A stretch of DNA of 64,000 nucleotides from Jiangella sp. DSM 45060 (lineage in GTDB: Bacteria; Actinomycetota; Actinomycetes; Jiangellales; Jiangellaceae), in assembly GCF_900105175.1 (NCBI RefSeq), contig NZ_LT629771.1:7336622-7400621 (forward strand). Reading direction: 5' to 3'. Position numbers and translations under genes: made by a program. Shown piece by piece: positions 53,661 to 62,230 of the stretch (positions within the stretch are counted from its first letter, which is position 1; the number at the start of each line of letters is the position of its first letter). The notes under the pieces are model-generated. The model ran no database searches. It had not been told where the DNA came from and saw only the letters and a program-made list of their open reading frames with translations.

Positions 53661-53718
53661 TTGCAATGAGCACCGATACGCATCACCCGCGGGCGATGCG
53701 TATCGGTGCTCATTGCAA
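53661..53718. repeat. Long hairpin, dispersed copy 2
   Basis: 24-bp perfect arms (53661-53684 and 53695-53718), extendable by two pairs if G-T is allowed, with a 10-base loop. It lies between the convergent EEP and FAD-protein genes, a good place for a two-way terminator. Compared with copy 1 (33172-33238), TC has changed to GA on one arm and GA to TC on the other. Confidence 0.8.
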
Positions 53719-53732
53719 GGGGGCCGGCGACC

Positions 53733-56285
53733 TCAGGTGAGCGTCAGATTCTCGAACACCGCCAGGCCGAGCCGGTCCTGCACGTGCGCGCAGGACAGCA
53801 CGCCGACGTCCTGGGTGGGGGCGGCGGACGGGAGGTCGATGGCGCCGATCGGCTGCCACGTCGTGCCGTCGATGCTGTACGAGCCCTCGAACCGGGTCTG
53901 CGAGCGGACCAGCCGCAGGTGGACGGGGTACGGCGACGGCGTCATGGGCGCGCGCAGCACCGACTCGACCGTTCCGCTGCCGTCGGCGTCCCAGAGCAGC
54001 AGCAGCCCGTTCTCCGGCTTCACCACCAGCGCGACGTAGCCCGCCGACGTCCCGGCGCCGCGCAGGTCGTTGCGGAACACCAGCCCGGCCCGGGCGTTGG
54101 GGTCGGTGGCCTCCTGGTGGACGACGGTGACGGTCGCCGTGGTCGCCGGGCCGGCCGCGCCGTCGTGGAAGATCGCGCCGTAGTGGTCGACGCCGGTCCA
54201 CAGGTCGACGCCGTTGCCGAGGATCGCCAGCCGCGCGCCCCGCTGCCCGAAGTGCGCCCGCGTGGACGCCGCGGTCTGCAGCGGCGGCTGAACCGGTTCG
54301 GCGACGGCGACGGCGTGCGTCGCGCTGTGGCCGGCGCCGTCGTCGTACGTGACCGTCGCGTCCAGCGCCGCCTGCGACACCGGCTCGGCCGGGGCCGCGG
54401 CCGTCACCCGCCACGTCGCGGCGAACTCGGCGCCCGGCTCCACGGCGCCGGTCTCGACCGGCGTCGACGGTGTCACCGTCCACCCGGCCGGAGCAGCCAG
54501 CGCGAGCCGCACCCCCGTGACCGTCGCCGGCTCCTCGTTGACGAACGTGACGGTGACGTCGCCGGCGGCGCCCGGCCGCAGCTCGTCGGGCGCGTCGAAC
54601 GCGAGCACGCCGGCGTTCGGTGGCCACGTGATGACCATGCCGTCGGCCCGCAGCCGCTGCCGCAGCGCCGGGTAGGGCACGTCCTGCACCGCGACACCTG
54701 ACGACAGCGCGAGGTCGGCCGCGACCGCCGCCGCGTGCCCCGTCGCCATGAACACCGGCTCCATGCGGGCCGACCCGAAGGCGATGTGCGACGCCGAGAT
54801 GGCACACGTGACCAGCAGGTTCGCGCACTCGCCGCGGGCCGGGACGATGGCGCGGTAGGAGATGCCGTACGGGCCCGCCGGTGGCACCTGCACGTCGCCC
54901 TCGTTGCGGGCGAAGCCGCCGACGACCACGCGGGCGCAATTGTGCGAGTCCATGGTGTACGACGCCAGCGCGATCGGGTCGGGCGCCGCCACCGTCCACC
55001 GGCAGTCGTGCTCGGTGATGACGTAGTCGGCGACCATGCGGCGGGCCTCGCGGATGTACAGCTCGTGCGACCAGCCGCCGGTGCCGGTGAACTCGTCGTG
55101 CGTCAGCCCCCAGCCGTTGACCTCGGTACGGACAGCGTCGGGCACCCGTGGGTCGTTGGCCAGGAACCAGAGCAGCCCCTGCTGGTACGTCACGTGGTCC
55201 TGGAAGATCGCCTCGCGCGTGGCGTGGTCGCCGTCGGGCCAGGAGTAGTTGCGGCCGATGTTGTCGGTGCTGACGGCGCCGTGGTTGTTGAGGTCGGTCT
55301 TGCCGTTCGGCATCGGCGTGTTCAGCCGCATCGCGTCCCACACGCCGGCCTGGAGGTAGCGCAGCAGCAGCTCGTAGCGCCGGGCGTCGTAGTTCGGCGG
55401 CCGGGGGAACGGGCGGCGGTCCGCGGCGCGGGTCAGGCAGACGCGGAAGTTGAACGCCTGGATCCGCTGGTCGCCCTGGCCGGTGCTGCCGGGAGGGTCG
55501 GCGGAGACGCCCTGGAGCAGGCCGCTGGCCGGGTCGCCCGGCACGACGTAGGGGTCGATCTGGCGCTGGAACTGGTGACCGGAGCGGAACTGGACGCCGT
55601 TGAGCGTCTCGCCGTACGTCGCGTTCGACTCGCGGCCCACGGTGTAGCTGACCCCGGCCGCCGCCAGCAGGTCGCCTTCGTAGCTCGCGTCGATGAACGC
55701 CTTCGCGATGAAGACCTTGCCGTTCTCGGCCCGCAGCGAGTGGATGCGGTCGCCGACCATGCGGACGTCCTGCAGCCGGTGGTCGCGGTACACCTCGACA
55801 TCTGTCTCTTCGATCCATGAGTCGAAAGTCTGCTCGGCGACGTGTGGCTCGAATGTGAACGACTCCGGCCGGCCGTAGTGCTGGCCGAGGCGGCGGTAGA
55901 ACTCGCGGCTCAGCCCGCCGATCGACTCGATCCGCCCGGTGTCCGTCGCGCCCAGCCCGGCCGAGCTGAGCCCGCCCAGGTGCCGTCCGAACACGACGAG
56001 GGCGACGCTGTGCCCGGCCTGCGCGGCCCGCACCGCCGCCGTCACTCCGGCCGACGTGCCGCCGTAGACGCAGACGTCGGTGCGCACGATGCCCGGGTCG
56101 CGCGGGACGGGGTACCAGTAGCGCAGCCCGGGGTGCTGGTCCGGTCCGACGACGGCCGCGGGCGCCGGCACGCCCGCGGCCGACGTGGCACTGGCAGCGG
56201 GCGCCGGCACGCCCGCGGCCAGCCAGAGGGCCCCGGCGCCCGCGGCCCCCAGCACAGTGCGGCGGGTGGGTTCGGGAGCCGGCAT
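53733..56285 (-). CDS. Secreted FAD-dependent oxidoreductase with NEW3-type and sandwich domains
   Basis: An 850-residue Tat substrate (TRRTVLGAAG, residues 7-16). Residues about 65-560 are an FAD_oxidored-type flavoprotein with VCVYGGTSAGVTAAVRAAQ and AFIDASYEGDLLAAAG, often found in polysaccharide-use loci. A NEW3-type Ig domain follows (about 565-660: AAPAGWTVTPSTPV), then a C-terminal carbohydrate-binding-like sandwich. It probably acts outside the cell on a sugar or polyol; the substrate is unknown. ATG 56285 has GGAGG nine bases upstream; ATG 56291 is too close to it. Confidence 0.85.
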   Translation of the reverse strand: MPAPEPTRRTVLGAAGAGALWLAAGVPAPAASATSAAGVPAPAAVVGPDQHPGLRYWYPVPRDPGIVRTDVCVYGGTSAGVTAAVRAAQAGHSVALVVFGRHLGGLSSAGLGATDTGRIESIGGLSREFYRRLGQHYGRPESFTFEPHVAEQTFDSWIEETDVEVYRDHRLQDVRMVGDRIHSLRAENGKVFIAKAFIDASYEGDLLAAAGVSYTVGRESNATYGETLNGVQFRSGHQFQRQIDPYVVPGDPASGLLQGVSADPPGSTGQGDQRIQAFNFRVCLTRAADRRPFPRPPNYDARRYELLLRYLQAGVWDAMRLNTPMPNGKTDLNNHGAVSTDNIGRNYSWPDGDHATREAIFQDHVTYQQGLLWFLANDPRVPDAVRTEVNGWGLTHDEFTGTGGWSHELYIREARRMVADYVITEHDCRWTVAAPDPIALASYTMDSHNCARVVVGGFARNEGDVQVPPAGPYGISYRAIVPARGECANLLVTCAISASHIAFGSARMEPVFMATGHAAAVAADLALSSGVAVQDVPYPALRQRLRADGMVITWPPNAGVLAFDAPDELRPGAAGDVTVTFVNEEPATVTGVRLALAAPAGWTVTPSTPVETGAVEPGAEFAATWRVTAAAPAEPVSQAALDATVTYDDGAGHSATHAVAVAEPVQPPLQTAASTRAHFGQRGARLAILGNGVDLWTGVDHYGAIFHDGAAGPATTATVTVVHQEATDPNARAGLVFRNDLRGAGTSAGYVALVVKPENGLLLLWDADGSGTVESVLRAPMTPSPYPVHLRLVRSQTRFEGSYSIDGTTWQPIGAIDLPSAAPTQDVGVLSCAHVQDRLGLAVFENLTLT

Positions 56286-56387
56286 GCGCATCACCCTCCG
56301 ACGCTGGAAAGCGGTTGCCCGGATCGTACCGATCATCATGCATCGAGGGGAAGTGTCTAGCGTCGGTGAGTTGAGAAACCAACAAGA

Positions 56388-56837
56388 TCAGTGGCGAAAG
56401 TCGCGCCCGAGTGTCCAGAGGAGATCGCGGAACTCCGGCCCGCTCAGGTCCGGCGCGGCGGCGAGGAACTGCCGCTCGGCCGCGTCGACGGCCCGGGTGG
56501 CGTCGGCCCCGATGCGCCGGCCGTGCTCGGTGGGCTCGACCAGGTTCTTCCGGCGATCGGCCGGGTCGGGGCGCCGCCGCACGAGCTCGAGCGCCTCCAT
56601 GCGGTCGACCATCGCGACCATCGTCGTGCGGTCGACCTGCAGCTGACGGGCGAGGTCCTGCTGCGACATCGCGTCACCCCGGGTCAGCAGGGTCAGCGCG
56701 GCCAGCTCGCGCGGGTCGACGCCGTACGGCTCCAGTGCCTGCCCGACCAGCGTGGCCAGGTGCAGGTGGGTGCGCTTGAGCAGGTAGTGGAGGCGGAAGC
56801 CGGGCGGCGGCGAGCCGGCGGCGTCGTCGGTGGCCAT
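56388..56837 (-). CDS. MarR-family transcriptional regulator
   Basis: A 149-residue winged-helix regulator. The DNA-binding part is LTRGDAMSQQDLARQLQVDR followed by TTMVAMVDRMEALELVRRRP, with the wing in DPADRRKNLVEPTEHG. It is divergent from the LLM flavoprotein gene. The 12-bp-arm palindrome between them is the probable operator for repression of both. The ATG is at 56837. Confidence 0.92.
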   Translation of the reverse strand: MATDDAAGSPPPGFRLHYLLKRTHLHLATLVGQALEPYGVDPRELAALTLLTRGDAMSQQDLARQLQVDRTTMVAMVDRMEALELVRRRPDPADRRKNLVEPTEHGRRIGADATRAVDAAERQFLAAAPDLSGPEFRDLLWTLGRDFRH

Positions 56838-56856
56838 GCGTCGATTGTGCCACTCC

Positions 56857-56885
56857 ACTGATCGTCAGCTAGACTGACGATCAGT
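56857..56885. promoter_or_regulatory. MarR operator candidate, 12-bp arms with 5-bp spacer
   Basis: ACTGATCGTCAG, CTAGA, CTGACGATCAGT, perfect over 12 bp per arm. An extra ACTGACGA half-site follows at 56890-56897. It overlaps a TATACT -10-like box (56886-56891) just before the LLM gene and lies 20 bp before the MarR start codon. Confidence 0.75.
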
Positions 56886-56909
56886 TATACTGACGAAAGG
56901 ATGATCGCC

Positions 56910-57797
56910 ATGAACGAGGTCAGTTTCGGGATCAAGACCACCCAGGTGCACGTGGACTACGCCGACCTCGTCCGGGTGTGGCGCGAGGCCGACGAAGTCC
57001 CCGTCCTCGCCGACGCCTGGCTGTGGGACCACCTGGTGCCGATCATCGGGCCGCCGACGACGCCGGGGCACGAGGGCTGGACGCTGCTCGCCGCGCTGGC
57101 CGCCCAGACGTCGCGCATCCGGCTGGGGCACCTGGTCACGAGCAACCGCTTCCGGTCGCCGGCGCTGCTGGCGAAGATGGCGGCGACGGTCGACATCGTC
57201 TCCGGCGGCCGGCTGATCCTGGGGCTCGGCGTCGGCGCGACCGACGCACACGGCGCGGGGCAGGAGTTCGCCGCCCGCGAGCACGCCGCGTACGGGTTGC
57301 CGCTGGTGCCGCCCGCCGAGGGCCGGGCCGCGCTGGCGGAGGCGTGCACGATCGTCCGCCGGTTGTGGAGCGAGGAGCCGTTCGACTTCGACGGCGAGCA
57401 CTACACGCTGCACGGCGCCGTGTGCGAGCCCAAGCCGGTGCAGCGCCCCGGCCCTCCGCTGCTGATCGGCGCCTACGGGCCGCGGTCGCTGCGGGTCGTC
57501 GCCGAGCACGCCGACGTGTGGAACGTGCCCGGGCCGCCGCACTTCGACCTCGACCTCCTGCGGGAACGGTCGGCGCTGCTGGACCGGCACTGCGCGGAGA
57601 TCGGGCGCGACCCGGCGACGATCGTCCGCTCCGTCCAGCTGATCGTCGACTACGATCAGGCCGCGGCCGCACGTGCGACGGTCGAGGAGCTGATCGAGGT
57701 CGGTTTCGGGCACATCGTCCTCAGCGTGCGGCCGCCGTTCCCCGACGGCGTCGCGCACTGGCTGGCCGACGAGATCATCGCTCCCGTTATTCGGTAG
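56910..57797 (+). CDS. LLM-class flavin (probably F420)-dependent oxidoreductase
   Basis: A 295-residue luciferase-like TIM-barrel protein. It has ADAWLWDHLVPIIGP, IRLGHLVTSNRFRSPALLAK and IVSGGRLILGLGVGATDAHG, which are typical of F420-linked members. The substrate is unknown. ATG 56910 has GAAAGG nine bases upstream; ATG 56901 would touch it. The gene should be repressed by the divergent MarR protein. Confidence 0.9.
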   Translation: MNEVSFGIKTTQVHVDYADLVRVWREADEVPVLADAWLWDHLVPIIGPPTTPGHEGWTLLAALAAQTSRIRLGHLVTSNRFRSPALLAKMAATVDIVSGGRLILGLGVGATDAHGAGQEFAAREHAAYGLPLVPPAEGRAALAEACTIVRRLWSEEPFDFDGEHYTLHGAVCEPKPVQRPGPPLLIGAYGPRSLRVVAEHADVWNVPGPPHFDLDLLRERSALLDRHCAEIGRDPATIVRSVQLIVDYDQAAAARATVEELIEVGFGHIVLSVRPPFPDGVAHWLADEIIAPVIR

Positions 57798-57829
57798 CGC
57801 CGGCGGCCGGCAGACGGTGTGCTGGTGCC

Positions 57830-58421
57830 ATGGAGGTCGTGACGGGCGACGCGTTCGGCCGGGTGCTCGAGCGGTGCCACGCCGCCGGTGGGCGGCCGGG
57901 CGTGGCGTACGCCGTCGTCGAGCGCGACGACGGGCACATCGGTGTCCATGACGCCGCCGCCTACTTCGCCGGGCGCCGTGGCGGTGGCCCGCGCCCGCGG
58001 CGTCGACGCCCGGGCGGGGTCGGCGACGGCGCTGCCCGGCGGCCTCGGCACCTTCGACGCCGTCCTGCTGCTCGGTAACAACGTGGGCCTGCTCGGCTCG
58101 GCCGCCACGGCGCCGGAGGTGCTGGCCGAGCTGGCCCGGGTGACGGCGCCGGGCGGGCGGCTGCTGCTGTCGGGCCTGGACCCGTTCGACACCGACGACC
58201 GCGAACACCTGGACTACCACCGGTGGAACCGCGAGCGTGGCCGGCTGCCCGGCCAGTGCCGCATCCGGCTGCGTGACGGCCGGCTGGCGACCGAGTGGTT
58301 CGACTACCTGTTCCTGTCCGAGCCGGAGTTGCGCGCCTTCGTCGACCCGTCGCCGTGGCGCCTCACCCGGTGGGAGCGCGAGGGGCACGGGTACGCCGTC
58401 GAGCTCATTCGGCCTCGGTAG
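57830..58421 (+). pseudogene. SAM-dependent methyltransferase pseudogene with an internal deletion
   Basis: The N-terminal part (ATG 57830 to about 57970: VAYAVVERDDGHIGVHDAAA, then YFAG) is in one frame. It joins at 57966-57971 to another frame that gives VAVARARGV, GTFDAVLLLGNNVGLLGS and a normal C-terminus (GYAVELIRPR). The SAM-binding motif I that should lie between (LDVGCGAGRHAL type in relatives) is missing. The total length, 592 bases, is not divisible by three. TCGCCG at the joint fits both flanks, so a microhomology deletion of roughly 40-50 codons is likely. Confidence 0.8.
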
Positions 58422-59226
58422 CCACGGCGGCGTCGACCAGCTCGTCCAGCGCCGGCACGTCGATCTCGCACACGGAGCGCACCGCGGTGATCACGGGGTG
58501 ACCCTCGGCCAGCAGAGCGGCGTCGGTGCCGGTGCCGGGCGGCTCGGACAGGTCGGCGACGGAGAGCCGGATGTGCTCGTCGGTCTGCTCGGTCATCGTG
58601 GTCTGGACGATGCCGAACTCGGCCAGCGGCGCGACGCGCAGGCCGGCCAGTTCGTCCGGCTCGCGGTCGGGGACGTTGAGGTTGAGGATCGTGCCCGGCC
58701 GCTGCTCCAGCAGGAACGGCACCACGCGGGCGGCGAGGTCCGCCGCCGTCGCCCAGTGCGGCTCCGCGGCCGGGTCCTCGAGATGGAACTCGACGGCCAG
58801 GCCCACGTCGAGCGAGACGGCGAGGCCCCGGCGCCCGTTGATGCCGGCCGTGAGGGCGGCACCGACCGTACCCGAGTGCAGGATCGCCCGGCCGACGTTC
58901 GCGCCGTGGTTGACCCCCGAGAGGACGACATCGGGCGGATCCCCGAACGCGCCGTACGCCGCGATCAGCGCGATCAGCCCGGGCGCGCCGCCGACGGCGA
59001 AGGCCGGCAGGTCCTCGAGGCCGTCCAGCGTCCGCCGCTCCAACGCGATGCGGTCGCGCTCCTGCAACCCGGCGATGATCGACGCGCTGCTGCCGCTGGA
59101 CTGCACGGCCGGCGCTGCGACGACCGTCTCGAGTCCCAGGTCGCGGACGGCCGCGGCGAGGGTGCGCAGGCCGGGCGCGTCGATGCCGTCGTCGTTCGTG
59201 ACGAGAGCGCGCTGCGGGCCGGTCAC
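58405..59226 (-). CDS. surE: 5'/3'-nucleotidase SurE
   Basis: A 273-residue SurE protein. The catalytic motif is ALVTNDDGIDAPGLRTL (residues 7-23), with VVAAPAVQSSGSSASI and VLSGVNHGANVGRAILHSGT. SurE removes phosphate from nucleoside monophosphates and is linked to stationary-phase survival. The GTG at 59226 overlaps the stop of a PfkB-type kinase by GTGA. The 3' end overlaps the methyltransferase pseudogene. Confidence 0.93.
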   Translation of the reverse strand: MTGPQRALVTNDDGIDAPGLRTLAAAVRDLGLETVVAAPAVQSSGSSASIIAGLQERDRIALERRTLDGLEDLPAFAVGGAPGLIALIAAYGAFGDPPDVVLSGVNHGANVGRAILHSGTVGAALTAGINGRRGLAVSLDVGLAVEFHLEDPAAEPHWATAADLAARVVPFLLEQRPGTILNLNVPDREPDELAGLRVAPLAEFGIVQTTMTEQTDEHIRLSVADLSEPPGTGTDAALLAEGHPVITAVRSVCEIDVPALDELVDAAVATEAE

Positions 59227-60233
59227 GAGTCGCGGGTCCGTTCGGCCAGGTCGCGCGGGGTCACCTTCGCCTGCGGCGCGGTCGCCGCGTGGCCGCCGGG
59301 CGCCAGCCGCTCCACCTCGACCAGGTCGCGCAGCTTCACCACGGCCTCGGCGTCGCCGGTGCCGAGCCCGTGCCGCGTGACGTTGAGCATGCCGGCCGCG
59401 GCGCCCAGCCTGACGGCGTCCTCGATGCCGCCGCCGCGGGCCAGCGTCGCCGTGACGCCGGCGGTGAGCGAGTCGCCGGCGCCGTGCGTGTCGGCCGACT
59501 GCAGCCGCGGCATCCGCACGATCCGGACGACGTCGTCGGCGAGCACCAGCAGCGGGTCGTCCGCCCGCGTGACGATCACGTACCGCGCGCCCTGGTCGTG
59601 CACGTCGTGCATCGCCCGGACCAGCGCCTCCTGGTCGTCCGACGCCGCGCGGCCGTCGGCGAGCAGTTCCTCGTGGCTGACCTTGACCACCGTCAGGCCG
59701 CTCTCCAGGACGGCGGCCAGCCGGTCGCCGGCGAGGTCCGCGACCACCGGCTTCCCGACGGCACGCAGGTCGGCGGCCAGCCGCCGGTACGCGTCGGCCG
59801 GGAGCGCATCGCCGGCCGCCGGGTGGTCCGAGGGGCCGCTGAGCAGCACGGCGCCGGCGTCCAGCGCGGCGCTCAGCGTCAGACCGTACAACTCGTCCAG
59901 GTCGTGCCGGGTGAGCGGATCGGACGGCGCTTCGGCCACCTCGACCCGCTCGCCGCCGCGACGGTCGTGGATGTAGGCGCCGTTGCGCCCGGCGCCCTCG
60001 ACCGCCTTGACGGTGACGCCCTCGTCCTCGATCAGATGCCGCAGCACGGTCCCGGTCTCGCCGGCCAGCACGCAGCACATCGTCACCGAGACGCCGAGGG
60101 TGACGAGCATGCGGGCCTGCCAGACCCCCTGGCCGCCGGCGTGGACGTGGATGTCCGGCCGCCCGGCCTGATCCTCGATCGTCAGCGTGAGCACGGGCGA
60201 CGGGGCGAACAACGCGACGTCGCTGTGGGTCAT
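59223..60233 (-). CDS. PfkB-family carbohydrate kinase (1-phosphofructokinase-like)
   Basis: A 336-residue ribokinase-fold kinase. Motif 1 is HAGGQGVWQARMLVTLGV, where family members usually read GGKGxNVA, and the catalytic Asp is in DTHGAGDSLTAG. It is closest to 1-phosphofructokinase or tagatose-6-phosphate kinase types, but the altered first motif leaves the substrate open. It starts at ATG 60233 with GGAGACAG upstream and is coupled to SurE, which may dephosphorylate a product of the same pathway. Confidence 0.88.
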   Translation of the reverse strand: MTHSDVALFAPSPVLTLTIEDQAGRPDIHVHAGGQGVWQARMLVTLGVSVTMCCVLAGETGTVLRHLIEDEGVTVKAVEGAGRNGAYIHDRRGGERVEVAEAPSDPLTRHDLDELYGLTLSAALDAGAVLLSGPSDHPAAGDALPADAYRRLAADLRAVGKPVVADLAGDRLAAVLESGLTVVKVSHEELLADGRAASDDQEALVRAMHDVHDQGARYVIVTRADDPLLVLADDVVRIVRMPRLQSADTHGAGDSLTAGVTATLARGGGIEDAVRLGAAAGMLNVTRHGLGTGDAEAVVKLRDLVEVERLAPGGHAATAPQAKVTPRDLAERTRDS

Positions 60234-60347
60234 GGGCTGTCTCCGTTCGTCGACCGCGACGTACCCAGGCGGCGATGAATTCACGCCATCGGGGTACGCC
60301 ATCGGGCAGGATCGGAACAGGCACACCATCCAGTTCGGGGAGGGCCC

Positions 60348-60614
60348 GTGGAGGTCAGCGGCATCATCTCGGCCATCATCATCGGCGCGATCATCGGCGC
60401 ACTGGGCCGCCTCGTCATCCCGGGGAAGCAGGCCATCCCCATCTGGCTGACCATCGTCATCGGCATCGTCGCGGCGCTCATCGGCACCGCCATCGTGGGC
60501 CCGCTGCGCGACACCAGCGGCGTCGACTGGATCGAGATCATCGTCCAGGTCGGCCTCGCCGCCGCCGGCGTCCTGCTGGCCACCAGCATGCGGTCCAGGG
60601 GCGGCACACCCTAA
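60348..60614 (+). CDS. GlsB/YeaQ/YmgE-family membrane protein
   Basis: An 88-residue protein with three membrane helices. The Gly-rich pattern AIIIGAIIGALGRLVIPGKQ (residues 9-28) is diagnostic for this transglycosylase-associated family. It is tied to envelope or acid stress in other bacteria. A GTG start at 60348 has GGGAGGG eight bases upstream. The stop overlaps the convergent udgX gene by four bases. Confidence 0.9.
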   Translation: MEVSGIISAIIIGAIIGALGRLVIPGKQAIPIWLTIVIGIVAALIGTAIVGPLRDTSGVDWIEIIVQVGLAAAGVLLATSMRSRGGTP

Positions 60615-61264
60615 AGCAACGGCGTGACGGCCCGCAGGTCGGCGACGAAGCCGGCGTACGCCGCGTCCCGGTCCCGGGAGCGCAGCACCGCCGACGGATG
60701 CACGGTGGCGACCACCATCGCGTCGTCGAGCGGCGGGCCGTCACCGGGTTCGGTCAGCGGCGAGCCCACAGCGTAGTCGGCCCACTCCAGCGGCTGTCCG
60801 TGCTGCTTCGTGACCCGGAACGACCGGCCCAGGATCGATGCGGCCGCGGTGGCGCCGAGCACGACGAGCACCCGTGGGCGGACGGCGGCCAGCTCGGCCC
60901 GCAGCCACGGCCGGCAGGCCGCGATCTGCCCGGCGTCGGGCTTCTCGTGGATGCGGCGCTTGCCCTCGCGGTGGAACTTGAAGTGCTTGACGGCGTTGGT
61001 GACGTAGGCGCGGTCGCGGTCCAGCCCGGCGTCGGCCAGGGCGCGGTCCAGCAGCCGCCCGGCCGGGCCGGCGAACGGCCGGCCCTCGCGGTCCTCGACG
61101 TCGCCGGGCGTCTCGCCGACCAGCATGAGCGGCGCGTCGCGCGGACCGGCGCCGAACACGGTCTGGGTGGCGTCGCGGTAGAGGTCGCAGGCTTGGCAGT
61201 GCTCGGCCGTGGCGCGCAGCCGGGTGAGCGATCGCGTCAGCGGGACGGCGGCGACGTCAGGCAC
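60611..61264 (-). CDS. udgX: Uracil-DNA glycosylase superfamily protein UdgX
   Basis: A 217-residue UdgX. The diagnostic loop GKRRIHEKPD (residues 101-110) with His106 is present. In UdgX this His bonds covalently to the DNA after uracil removal. The active-site motifs GETPGDVED (50-58) and TVHPSAVLRS are also present. Iron-sulfur Cys at 23, 26 and 117 are visible; the fourth position seems to be a Val near residue 135. GTG 61264 overlaps the next gene's stop by eight bases. It acts in uracil sensing or repair. Confidence 0.92.
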   Translation of the reverse strand: MPDVAAVPLTRSLTRLRATAEHCQACDLYRDATQTVFGAGPRDAPLMLVGETPGDVEDREGRPFAGPAGRLLDRALADAGLDRDRAYVTNAVKHFKFHREGKRRIHEKPDAGQIAACRPWLRAELAAVRPRVLVVLGATAAASILGRSFRVTKQHGQPLEWADYAVGSPLTEPGDGPPLDDAMVVATVHPSAVLRSRDRDAAYAGFVADLRAVTPLL

Positions 61265-62228
61265 GCCGGACCCTGCTCCGCCGGAACCACGCCAGTGTGG
61301 CGGCCAGCCCGTCGTGCACCGAGGTCCGCGGCTGCCAGTCCAGCAGCTGTCCGGCCAGCGTGATGTCGGGGCGACGGGCCCGGCTGTCGACCGCCGGCGG
61401 CTCGACGAAGACGATCTCGGCGGCCGGGCCGGCGATCTCCGCGACCTCCTGTGCGATCGTGTACACCGGCACCGCCTCCGGGCTGCCGATGTTCACCGGC
61501 CCCGGGTAGCCGCCCTCGGCCAGCGCCAGCAGGCCGGCGACCGCGTCGTCGACGTAGCACAGCGACCGGATCTGGGTGCCGGGCCCGGGCACGGTCAGCG
61601 GCGTCCCGGCCAGCGCCTGCCGGATGAACCGCGACACCACGCCGCCGTCGTCCAGGCGCATCCGCGGCCCGTAGGTGTTGAAGATGCGCCCGATCGCCGT
61701 CCGCATGGTGTACGTCGTCCGGTACGCCGTCGTCAGCGCCTCGGCGAAGCGGCGCGACTCGTAGTAGGCGCCGTAGCCGTCGACGGGGTCGACCTGGCCG
61801 ACGCGGTCCTCGCGGCTGGGCGCGTCGCCGGCCGGTCCGTACACCTCCGACGTCGACGCCAGCACGAACCGGGCCGACCGGGCCCGGGCGAGGTCGAGCG
61901 CGTTCAGCGTGCCCGTGCTGGTGCTGCGCATCGTCGCGACCGGGTCGAGCAGGTAGTCGCTGGGCGCGGCCGGCGCCGCGAGGTGGAAGACGACGTCGAC
62001 CGGGCCGGGCAGCTCGCCGTCCAGGTCGTCGTTGAGATCGCGCCGGAGCAGCGTGAACGCCTTCTCGTCGATCAGGTGCCGGAGGTTCGCCGAGTGGCCG
62101 GTCTCGAAGTTGTCGACGCAGGTGACGCGGTGTCCGGAGGCCAGCAGGGCGTCGCACAGGTGCGAGCCGAGGAACCCCGCCCCACCCGTGACCACTGCGT
62201 GCGGTCGCAGATCGCCGTTGCCCACCAT
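61257..62228 (-). CDS. NAD-dependent epimerase/dehydratase (extended SDR) with altered catalytic Lys
   Basis: A 323-residue protein of the UDP-glucuronate decarboxylase/epimerase type. The NAD motif is VTGGAGFLGSHL (residues 11-22), with DNFETG, FHLAAPAAPSDYL and the Thr/Ser-rich ASTSEVYG. The catalytic region reads YGAYYESRRFAEAL. The usual YxxxK has Arg (CGC) in place of Lys. The substrate is probably a nucleotide sugar. ATG 62228 is chosen. It is divergent from the GAF-ANTAR gene. Confidence 0.88.
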   Translation of the reverse strand: MVGNGDLRPHAVVTGGAGFLGSHLCDALLASGHRVTCVDNFETGHSANLRHLIDEKAFTLLRRDLNDDLDGELPGPVDVVFHLAAPAAPSDYLLDPVATMRSTSTGTLNALDLARARSARFVLASTSEVYGPAGDAPSREDRVGQVDPVDGYGAYYESRRFAEALTTAYRTTYTMRTAIGRIFNTYGPRMRLDDGGVVSRFIRQALAGTPLTVPGPGTQIRSLCYVDDAVAGLLALAEGGYPGPVNIGSPEAVPVYTIAQEVAEIAGPAAEIVFVEPPAVDSRARRPDITLAGQLLDWQPRTSVHDGLAATLAWFRRSRVRRA

Positions 62229-62230
62229 GT

